The notes beneath the pieces are model-generated. The model did no database searches. It was not told the origin of the DNA and saw nothing but the letters and a program-made list of their open reading frames with translations. Positions 7,875-13,404 of a DNA stretch of 13,404 nucleotides are shown piece after piece. Each line of letters opens with the position of its first letter. Within the stretch, counting starts at the first letter, position 1. The position numbers and the translations under genes were made by a program. Source of the stretch: Proteobacteria bacterium UBA6920 (GTDB lineage Bacteria > Pseudomonadota > Gammaproteobacteria > SG8-11); NCBI GenBank assembly GCA_002448875.1, contig DKAS01000005.1:28680-42083 (forward strand). The letters are read 5' to 3'.

Positions 7875-9004
7875 GAGCGACCGGCCTGGTGCTACTGGTC
7901 GCGCTGGGTGCAGCGCCGGTGAGCGGCGGTGCGACCGTTACCGAGGGACCGCTGTTCGTCGGTCTGGGGCTGGGTGTTTCCCGACTGCAGCCGGATACTA
8001 CGGGCAGCGGCTACCATATCCGGAACGGCAGCAGCCTCGCCGGCAAGTTATCCCTTGGCTACAGTCTGGCCAGGGATCTGGGCCTGCAGCTGTACTATGC
8101 GGACCTCGGCCAGGTGCGCTTGACCCACGGCGGCAGCATCGACTATCAGGATATGGGGCTCAACACTACCTATTATTTTCTCCATCCCAGGACAGTTTAT
8201 CCCGATCTGCGGGCCTTTGTCCGTTTCGGTCTGGGTGCCATGCATAATCAAACCAATCTGAATTACCATCGGTCGAACCTCTGGCACTTGATGCATGGCG
8301 CCGGTGTCGAATACGGTCTGAGCAATGGCTATGCGCTGCGCGCCGATGTGGATATGTACGACAAGGACGCGCATCTGTATTCCCTGAGCGCGGTGTGGCG
8401 TTTTGGCGGCAGTGCTGCGGTGGCCGAGGTCGCGGCGCCCATCGTCGCCATTGCCAGCGTCCCGGACGAGCCGGTAGAGGAAGCGGTGCCCGCACCGGTG
8501 GCTGAACCGGAGCCGGTGGCCGAGCCGCCGGCGGAACCGGCGCCCGCGGAAACTCTGGTGGCGGAAGTGGCGGACAGCGACGGTGACAGCATCCTCGATC
8601 CGCAGGACACCTGCCCGGATACCGCCGCCGGCACCCGGGTCGACGAGCATGGTTGTCCGCTGGCGCTGGATGTCGTGCTTGAAGGCGTGGTGTTTGCGCG
8701 CGACTCGGCAGAATTGATCGGCGATTCACCCGCAATTCTGGACCAGGCACTGGCGGTGCTGCAGCGCTATCCCGATCTGCGTGTCGAGATCATCGGCCAT
8801 ACCGACAGTCGGGGCGAGCGCGGCCATAATCAGCGCCTGTCAGAAAACCGGGCACGCGCGGTGCGCGACTATCTGATTGCCAAAGGCATAGCCGCCGAAC
8901 GCCTCAGCGCCAAGGGCATGGGCGAGGATGTACCGGTGGCGGATAACGACAGTGCCGAAGGCCGGGCGAAAAACCGCCGGGTGGTGCTGCACACCCTGCA
9001 GTGA
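7856..9004 (+). CDS. OmpA/OprF-family outer-membrane protein with beta-barrel, TSP3 motif and peptidoglycan-binding domain
   Basis: This 382-residue protein would span the outer membrane and grip the cell wall. A signal peptide (about 1-25, hydrophobic LVLLVALGAAPVSG) leads into an N-terminal beta-barrel region (about 30-184) with alternating hydrophobic strands, ending in LSAVWRFGG. A Pro/Glu/Ala-rich linker (about 203-232) follows, then a TSP3/OprF-type segment (239-268) with DSDGDSILDPQDTCPD and a second Cys. The OmpA C-terminal domain (about 271-382) has the peptidoglycan-binding signature GHTDSRG (314-320), NQRLSENRA (325-333) and GRAKNRR (369-375). The start at 7856 is chosen for its ribosome binding site and signal peptide, and it overlaps the upstream gene by 19 bases. 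The downstream protease gene starts 10 bases after the stop, so the three genes look co-transcribed. Being a partner or anchor for the upstream surface protein is inference. Confidence 0.92.
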   Translation: MQRKPMRATGLVLLVALGAAPVSGGATVTEGPLFVGLGLGVSRLQPDTTGSGYHIRNGSSLAGKLSLGYSLARDLGLQLYYADLGQVRLTHGGSIDYQDMGLNTTYYFLHPRTVYPDLRAFVRFGLGAMHNQTNLNYHRSNLWHLMHGAGVEYGLSNGYALRADVDMYDKDAHLYSLSAVWRFGGSAAVAEVAAPIVAIASVPDEPVEEAVPAPVAEPEPVAEPPAEPAPAETLVAEVADSDGDSILDPQDTCPDTAAGTRVDEHGCPLALDVVLEGVVFARDSAELIGDSPAILDQALAVLQRYPDLRVEIIGHTDSRGERGHNQRLSENRARAVRDYLIAKGIAAERLSAKGMGEDVPVADNDSAEGRAKNRRVVLHTLQ

Positions 9005-9014
9005 GCGCGCGGGA

Positions 9015-9512
9015 ATGCACACTCTACCACCCCGCGCGCTCTTAGCCTCTACGCCCAAGGTGAACGCAAGCTGGCTGCGTGACGGCTATATTATATGCGC
9101 GCTGCTGCTGGGGCCGGTAGTTGCCGGTCTGCTGGCCAGCGCCGGCGGGCAGGATGTGGCGGTGCACTGGCCCCAGGGTCGCGGCTACGACCTGGTCTGG
9201 CTGGCGCTGTTTTACCCGCTGCTCGAGGAATGGCTGTTTCGTGGTGTGTTGCAGACGCGCTTGCGCGCCTGGCGAACAGCGTGCCGCCAGTGGCTGGGTG
9301 TCAGTCTGGCCAACGTCGCTGTCAGCCTGCTGTTCGTTGCCTGTCATGCTTTGACGCAGCCCTGGAGCTGGGCGCTGGCGGTGGGCGCGCCATCGCTGCT
9401 GTTCGGCTGGTTTCGCGATCGTCATGGCAGCATCCTGCCCGGAGTTATTTTGCACTGCTTCTATAACTTCTCCTATTTCATGCTCAACGGCCTGCCGGCC
9501 GCCGGTGTTTGA
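9015..9512 (+). CDS. mrtJ: CPBP-family glutamic intramembrane protease, probable JDVT-CTERM processing enzyme
   Basis: This 165-residue membrane protein has about five hydrophobic helices (near 22-43, 58-70, 94-113, 117-131 and 139-157). All three CPBP motifs are present: EExxxR at Glu71-Glu72-Arg76 (EEWLFR), FxxxH at Phe107-His111 and HxxxN at His147-Asn151. CPBP proteins are glutamate-dependent intramembrane proteases that include CAAX prenyl proteases and the sorting proteases MrtX/MrtJ. The small size and position two genes after a protein with a JDVT-CTERM tail point to MrtJ, which would cut that tail inside the inner membrane during transport to the surface. The CPBP call is firm; the mrtJ name rests on context and tail type. 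The start is uncertain: ATG 9015 has no proper Shine-Dalgarno spacing, and the frame extends upstream to 8928 and downstream to a GTG at 9060. The 10-base gap from the OmpA-like gene suggests coupling. Confidence 0.82.
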   Translation: MHTLPPRALLASTPKVNASWLRDGYIICALLLGPVVAGLLASAGGQDVAVHWPQGRGYDLVWLALFYPLLEEWLFRGVLQTRLRAWRTACRQWLGVSLANVAVSLLFVACHALTQPWSWALAVGAPSLLFGWFRDRHGSILPGVILHCFYNFSYFMLNGLPAAGV

Positions 9513-9530
9513 CTGCGGACCCTGCAGCGT

Positions 9531-9746
9531 TCACTCGTCCTCCTGCCACATCAATTTATAGCAATAAACCAGCAAACCGACGCCGACCGCGCCGGCCAGC
9601 AGACACCCGGCGATGAACCACCATCCGGCGCCCAGCCAGCGCAGTCCGGCGACGCACAGCGCCACTTGCGCGCTGCCGACGAGCAGCGGGCGCCAGCGGA
9701 ATTCGGTTGGCGAGGTGGTGTTGAATCCGAATGGGCGAAGGTTCAT
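9531..9746 (-). CDS. Small hypothetical membrane protein with two transmembrane helices
   Basis: This 71-residue protein is convergent with the protease gene, with 18 bases between the two stops. It has a basic/polar N-terminus (about 1-19), two hydrophobic helices (about 20-38 and 42-63, the second Gly/Ala/Val-rich) and a short acidic end (WQEDE), which suggests a small inner-membrane protein. On the minus strand an AGGAG (9758-9762) lies 11 bases before the ATG, a little far but usable. I do not recognise a family, and no function can be given. The ORF does not overlap any other plausible gene and its composition is that of a membrane protein rather than a random shadow, so I think it is real with moderate confidence. 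Confidence 0.6.
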   Translation of the reverse strand: MNLRPFGFNTTSPTEFRWRPLLVGSAQVALCVAGLRWLGAGWWFIAGCLLAGAVGVGLLVYCYKLMWQEDE

Positions 9747-9863
9747 GATAAACGCTGCTCCTGGCGGTCAGTCATTCTAGTACTTTTGCGAATGGGCAGG
9801 GGACGCGGTGCGGTATATTTGTGAAACTGGCGGGGCGGGGATTGATCCCGGCGAGGACTGCCC
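9747..9863. promoter_or_regulatory. Divergent intergenic region upstream of the amino-acid dehydrogenase operon
   Basis: These 117 bases lie between divergent genes and should hold both promoters. A possible -10 box TATATT (9814-9819) faces the dehydrogenase, but no matching -35 at 17 bases was found; TTGCGA at 9786 is 22 bases away. A small inverted repeat GGGAT-TG-ATCCC (9838-9849) lies just before the ribosome binding site GAGGA (9853-9857), which is six bases from the ATG. Its role is unknown. Confidence 0.35.
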
Positions 9864-10997
9864 ATGCATGACCTGTTCGATTTATGTGATGACTACGGGC
9901 CGTTGAAAATCATTCACCTGCATGAGCCATCGGTCGGCTTGCAGGCGGTGTTGGTGGTGGACAACGTGGCTCTCGGGCCCGCCCTCGGCGGCATTCGCAT
10001 GGCGGCCGACGTCAGCGTCGCCGAGTGCGCGCGACTGGCGCGGGCCATGACCTGGAAAAATGCCGCCGCCGGCATCCCGCACGGCGGCGGCAAAATCGTT
10101 GTCTACGGCGATCCCAAGATTCCCAAGCCGGAAAAGCAGCAGTTGCTGCGGGCGCTGGCCCAGGCCTTGCGCAATGAGGACAGCTATATCTTCGCCCCCG
10201 ACATGGGTACCGACGAGGAGTGCATGGCCTGGATCCGCGACGAAGTGGCGCGGGTGGTGGCCTTGCCACGTGAGCTGGGCGGTATTCCGCTGGACGAGAT
10301 CGGTGCCACCGGCTGGGGGCTGAGTCAGGTCACCGAGGTGGCGCTGCAGTACTGTGATTTTCCCCTGCGCGATGCCCGGCTGGTGGTGCAGGGCTTCGGC
10401 GCCGTCGGCAAGGCAGTGGCGCGGTTCCTGGTGGCAAAGGGCGCCCGCCTGGTCGCTACCGCCGACAGTGATGGCGCCATTTACGACCCGGACGGTCTGG
10501 ATGTTGCCGAGTTGCTGGCCTGGAAACAGGCGGGCAATCGGGTAAGCGATTTCGGCGCCGGCGAGAGCCTGGAGCGCGACGAGCTGGTGGAAGTGGAATG
10601 CGATATCTGGATTCCCGCCGCCCGCCCCGATGTCATCGATGAATCCAATGTGCACGCGTTACGCACCCGCCTGGTGGTGGAGGGAGCCAATATTCCGATC
10701 ACCGAGGGCGCGGAAAGAATTCTCCACGAAAAAGGCATACTCTGCGTTCCCGATTTCATCGCCAACGCCGGCGGCGTGATCTGCGCCGCCATGGAGTACC
10801 ACGGCGCCAGCGAAAACGCCGCCATGGCCGCGGTGGCCGACAAGCTGCGTGACAATGCGCGTCTGGTGCTGGAAGCCACCAACACCAAGGGTATGCTGCC
10901 GCGCGATGCGGCCAGGCAAATGGCGGCGCAGCGGGTGGAAAAAGCCATGGCCTTGCGCCGTTTCAGCCTTTTTTCCACCGCCGACGCCTGGGTATGA
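9864..10997 (+). CDS. Leucine/valine dehydrogenase-like amino-acid dehydrogenase (Glu/Leu/Phe/Val dehydrogenase family)
   Basis: This 377-residue NAD(P)-dependent enzyme would reversibly deaminate an L-amino acid to its 2-oxoacid and ammonium. The N-terminal substrate domain has GPALGGIRM (38-46), Lys65 in TWKNAAAG, Lys77 in GGGK and Asp113 in APDMGT, matching the two catalytic lysines (12 apart) and the Asp of the family. A Rossmann domain begins at VVQGFGAVGKAV (174-185), with acidic Asp201 after the next strand favouring NAD. A conserved NAGGV is at 301-305. Position 41 is Leu, where glutamate dehydrogenases usually have a Lys that holds the side-chain carboxylate; leucine dehydrogenase also has GPALGG. 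A hydrophobic or branched-chain substrate is therefore more likely than glutamate. The start is fixed by GAGGA at 9853. The gene leads an operon with a 2-oxoacid:ferredoxin oxidoreductase that would consume its product. The exact substrate is not proven. Confidence 0.87.
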   Translation: MHDLFDLCDDYGPLKIIHLHEPSVGLQAVLVVDNVALGPALGGIRMAADVSVAECARLARAMTWKNAAAGIPHGGGKIVVYGDPKIPKPEKQQLLRALAQALRNEDSYIFAPDMGTDEECMAWIRDEVARVVALPRELGGIPLDEIGATGWGLSQVTEVALQYCDFPLRDARLVVQGFGAVGKAVARFLVAKGARLVATADSDGAIYDPDGLDVAELLAWKQAGNRVSDFGAGESLERDELVEVECDIWIPAARPDVIDESNVHALRTRLVVEGANIPITEGAERILHEKGILCVPDFIANAGGVICAAMEYHGASENAAMAAVADKLRDNARLVLEATNTKGMLPRDAARQMAAQRVEKAMALRRFSLFSTADAWV

Positions 10998-11009
10998 GGG
11001 AGGCGCGCC

Positions 11010-11942
11010 ATGTATCGCATACGCTTTCACGGGCGGGGCGGGCAGGGCATGAAGACGGCGAGTCGCATGCTGGGGACGGCGTTCTTCCTCCAGGGGTTTG
11101 AAGTTCAGGATGCGCCGCGCTACGGCGCCGAGCGCCGCGGCGCGCCACTGTTCGCCTACGTGCGCGCCGACCGGCAGGCGATCAATGAGCGCGGCATCAT
11201 TCACCACCCCGATCTGGTGGTGGTGGCGGATGATACGCTGCTGTCCCTGTCTGCCGCCGGTGTGCTGCAAGGCCTGAGCAGCGCGACACTGCTGTGCGTT
11301 ATCAGCAACGACAGCGCCGCCACCTGGCGCCAGCGCCTGCAACCTGGCTGTCCGCTGGTGGTGTTGCCGGCCGGCGAGCAGGCCTTGGACCGCATGGCCT
11401 TGAAATACATCGGCGCGCAAAGCGCCGGCGCCGCCGCCGCCCTGCTGCCGGTACTGACGCGCGCTGCGCTGCAGCAGGCGGTGACCCAGGAGCTGGCGGC
11501 CATGGCGGCGCAGGATCGCAAGCGCAGTCTCGACCAGGCCCTGCAGGCTTTCGATTGGGTCAGCGCGCACTGCGCCGAACGGGCGGCCGAGGGCGAGCCG
11601 GTGGCCGCCAGCGGATTTACCGCGCCGGCCTGGCTGGATCTGCCATTCGAAGCCGCCGCCACCGCGGTGCCGGCGGTGTTCGCCGCGGCCAGCAGCGCCC
11701 GGGTCAATACCGGCAGCTGGCGCACCCTGCGGCCGGTGATCGACTATGACCGGTGCAAGCACTGCTGGTGGATATGCAGCAATTACTGCCCCGACAGCGC
11801 TATCGCGGTGGCAGATAACACGCCGCGCATCGATTACGACCACTGCAAAGGCTGCCTGATCTGCGTCGCCCAGTGCCCACCGCAGGCGATTACCGCGGTG
11901 GCCGAGGAGCATGCTCGCCCGCCGGCGGAGACCGCGTCATGA
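11010..11942 (+). CDS. 2-oxoacid:ferredoxin oxidoreductase, fused gamma and delta (2x[4Fe-4S] ferredoxin) subunits
   Basis: This 310-residue fusion has a gamma domain (about 1-185) with the family signature GRGGQGMKTA (8-17) and PRYGAERRGAP (36-46). An Ala-rich linker follows (about 190-240), then a ferredoxin-type delta domain (about 241-300). The delta domain would wire electrons from the active-site subunits to ferredoxin. Its second cluster motif, CKGCLICVAQCP (279-290), is the usual CxxCxxCxxxCP. The first, CKHCWWICSNYCP (249-261), reads CxxCxxxCxxxCP, one residue longer than standard, so its cluster geometry or partner may differ. A GAGGGAGG ribosome binding site spans the dehydrogenase stop, 12 bases upstream of this gene's ATG. 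The stop overlaps the ATG of the alpha subunit (ATGA). Composition resembles pyruvate or 2-oxoisovalerate ferredoxin oxidoreductases; the substrate is unproven. Confidence 0.9.
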   Translation: MYRIRFHGRGGQGMKTASRMLGTAFFLQGFEVQDAPRYGAERRGAPLFAYVRADRQAINERGIIHHPDLVVVADDTLLSLSAAGVLQGLSSATLLCVISNDSAATWRQRLQPGCPLVVLPAGEQALDRMALKYIGAQSAGAAAALLPVLTRAALQQAVTQELAAMAAQDRKRSLDQALQAFDWVSAHCAERAAEGEPVAASGFTAPAWLDLPFEAAATAVPAVFAAASSARVNTGSWRTLRPVIDYDRCKHCWWICSNYCPDSAIAVADNTPRIDYDHCKGCLICVAQCPPQAITAVAEEHARPPAETAS

Positions 11943-13186
11943 GCCGCCGCCTGCTCACCGGTAATGCCGCGGCCGCCTGGGGCGCACGCCTGGCGGCAGC
12001 CGATTATATTCCGGCGTTTCCGATCACGCCGCAGACCGAAATCATCGAAACACTCGCCGCCTGGATTGACCATGGCGACTATGACGCGCGCATGGTCACC
12101 CTGGAGTCCGAGCACTCGATGCTGACCGCGGCCGCGGCCGCGGCCGCTACCGGCGTGCGCGTGTTCACCGCCACCTCGAGTCAGGGGCTGTTGTACGCCA
12201 TGGAAATGCTGTACACCGTGCCCGGCTGGCGCGCGCCCTTTGTGCTGGTCAACGTGTCCCGTGGCCTGGCGTCGCCCATCACCCTGGAGCCGGATCACAA
12301 CGACGTGCTGGCAGCCCGCGACAGTGGTTTTCTGCAACTGCATGCCGCCACCTGCCAGGAGGTGGTGGACAGCGTACTGCTGGCGTATCGCCTGGCCGAG
12401 GATGCGCGCGTGCGTTTGCCGGTGATCGTCAATCAGGACGGATTCTATCTGTCGTTCACCCGCGAGCCGGTGTTGCTGCCGGAGGCGGACGCGGCGCGGC
12501 GCTTCGTCGGCGACTACGACAGCGAGAACGTGCGCTTTCGCGCCAGCCTGCCCGAGAGCCAGGCGGTGGCGGTGCTGGGCGGCGGACCGTATTCCTATTT
12601 TCGTTATGAAATGCACCTGGCCGCGCAGCAGGCGCTGACCGTCTACGAGGAAATCTCCGCCCAGTTCGCCGATCTATTCGCCCGCGCCTACCCGGCGGTG
12701 GAGGCCTATCGCTGCGCCGACGCCGACTATGTCTTTTTCATGATCGGTTCCTACGCCACCAAGGCCCGGGACGCGGTGGACCGGCTGCGCGAGGCCGGCT
12801 GGCGCATTGGCCTGTTGCGGCCGCGCCTGCTGCGCCCCTATCCGGCGGACGCGCTGCGCACGGCATTGCGCGGCAAGCACGCGGTGGCGGTGCTGGATCA
12901 GAATCTGTCCTTCGGCAAGGGCGGGGTGTTGCATGGCGAGCTGCTGTCGGCGCTGTACGGCCATGCGGATATGCCGCCGGTGGTGGCGTCATTCATCGGC
13001 GGCCTGGGTGGGCGCGATATACGCGCCGAGGAGTTTTACCAGATCGCGACGGTATTGCGCGCGGCCGTGCAGTCCGGGGAGACGCCGGCGCCGCGTCTGC
13101 TGTATACCGCGGACGAACTGCGCGAAGTGCGCAAGTTGCAGGCGGTCGCGCGGGCGGAGCGGGAAGCGTTGCGGGAGCGGCCATGA
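11939..13186 (+). CDS. 2-oxoacid:ferredoxin oxidoreductase, alpha subunit
   Basis: This 415-residue subunit matches the PorA/VorA class of thiamine-diphosphate enzymes, which convert a 2-oxoacid and CoA to acyl-CoA, CO2 and reduced ferredoxin. Visible landmarks are FPITPQTE (27-34), the TPP-domain segment LESEHS (55-60), ATSSQGL (78-84), a domain II start near AVAVLGGGPYS (209-219), LDQNLSFGKGG (319-329) and the C-terminal GLGGRDI (355-361). Length is typical of separately encoded alpha subunits. The start at 11939 is chosen because it overlaps the upstream stop (ATGA), has GGAG eight bases before it, and begins in step with the family; an in-frame start at 11873 would overlap the ferredoxin domain. 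The stop overlaps the beta subunit start, again ATGA, so the complex is translationally coupled. Pyruvate and branched-chain 2-oxoacids are both possible substrates; the neighbouring dehydrogenase favours the latter. Confidence 0.92.
   Translation: MSRRLLTGNAAAAWGARLAAADYIPAFPITPQTEIIETLAAWIDHGDYDARMVTLESEHSMLTAAAAAAATGVRVFTATSSQGLLYAMEMLYTVPGWRAPFVLVNVSRGLASPITLEPDHNDVLAARDSGFLQLHAATCQEVVDSVLLAYRLAEDARVRLPVIVNQDGFYLSFTREPVLLPEADAARRFVGDYDSENVRFRASLPESQAVAVLGGGPYSYFRYEMHLAAQQALTVYEEISAQFADLFARAYPAVEAYRCADADYVFFMIGSYATKARDAVDRLREAGWRIGLLRPRLLRPYPADALRTALRGKHAVAVLDQNLSFGKGGVLHGELLSALYGHADMPPVVASFIGGLGGRDIRAEEFYQIATVLRAAVQSGETPAPRLLYTADELREVRKLQAVARAEREALRERP
12128..12147 (+). repeat. Short GCGGCC hexanucleotide run inside the alpha-subunit gene
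   Basis: Three perfect GCGGCC copies plus two bases encode a stretch of alanines (residues about 64-70). Changes by whole units would stay in frame. It is probably just high-GC alanine coding. Confidence 0.5.
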
Positions 13187-13404
13187 ACGAGACCAGGATC
13201 AAACGTCTGAAGGATTTGCCGTCCACCCACCTGCTGGGCACCGGCACGCCGATGTGCGCCGGTTGCGGGGGGCTGCAGGCATTGCACCAGATCTACGACA
13301 TCCTCGGCAGCGATACCGTGTTTACCAATGCCGCCGGTTGCATGACGCTGCTGTCGGTGTATCCGTTCACGCCATTTCGCGGTTCCTGGCTGTATACCGC
13401 CATG
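13183..13404 (+). CDS. 2-oxoacid:ferredoxin oxidoreductase, beta subunit (3' end missing)
   Basis: The first 74 residues of a PorB/VorB-type beta subunit are present; the rest is beyond the window. The beta subunit holds thiamine diphosphate and the inner [4Fe-4S] cluster. The visible part has GTPMCAGCGGL, with Cys25 and Cys28 as the usual CxGCG pair, and NAAGCMTLLSVYP with Cys53, a further expected cluster ligand. The start ATG overlaps the alpha-subunit stop (ATGA), and GGGAG (13172-13176) is suitably placed upstream. The fourth cluster ligand and the TPP GDG motif lie past the end, so completeness and substrate cannot be judged. Confidence 0.9.
   Translation, partial: MNETRIKRLKDLPSTHLLGTGTPMCAGCGGLQALHQIYDILGSDTVFTNAAGCMTLLSVYPFTPFRGSWLYTAM

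Noticed and set aside
9864..10997. Glutamate dehydrogenase (gdhA) assignment
   Set aside because: The Lys that contacts the glutamate side chain in GPxKGG is Leu here, as in leucine dehydrogenase, and the length is closer to leucine/valine dehydrogenases.

Overview
The window is GC-rich, gene-dense DNA, probably from a gammaproteobacterium. Gram-negative outer-membrane genes, BarA- and NtrB-like hybrid kinases, and a JDVT-CTERM/CPBP-protease sorting pair support this; the exact lineage cannot be read from the sequence. No gene-free stretch exceeds about 231 bases. No tRNA, rRNA, CRISPR array or insertion sequence was seen.

Region 1 (1-3509) is signalling. It holds the 3' part of a BarA-type hybrid histidine kinase (HATPase, receiver, HPt), then a complete soluble PAS-PAS-kinase-receiver hybrid with no output domain. 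The HPt of the first could serve the receiver of the second, but this is inference.

Region 2 (3741-9512) is the most interesting part. It is a compact three-gene surface-protein operon. (a) A 1377-residue secreted protein has a signal peptide, an unassigned N-terminal domain, six 97-residue Ig-like repeats in tandem, a doubled block of about 233 residues rich in calcium-binding thrombospondin type 3 (TSP3) motifs, and a C-terminal Gly-Gly-Cys...Asp-Pro / hydrophobic / basic signal matching the JDVT-CTERM sorting class. (b) An OmpA/OprF-type protein starts inside the end of gene (a). It has a beta-barrel, a Pro/Glu-rich linker, a TSP3 motif and a peptidoglycan-binding domain. (c) A 165-residue CPBP-family glutamic intramembrane protease has intact EExxxR, FxxxH and HxxxN motifs and fits MrtJ, the proposed JDVT-CTERM processing enzyme. 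The substrate, a likely cell-wall-anchored outer-membrane partner and the dedicated protease therefore appear to be made together. A small two-helix membrane protein follows on the opposite strand.

Region 3 (9864-end) is a tight metabolic operon. A leucine/valine-dehydrogenase-like amino-acid dehydrogenase is followed by a 2-oxoacid:ferredoxin oxidoreductase encoded as fused gamma-delta, alpha and beta subunits (beta cut by the window end). Together they would convert a hydrophobic amino acid to its 2-oxoacid with NADH formation, then to acyl-CoA and CO2 with reduced ferredoxin, or run in reverse as a biosynthetic route.
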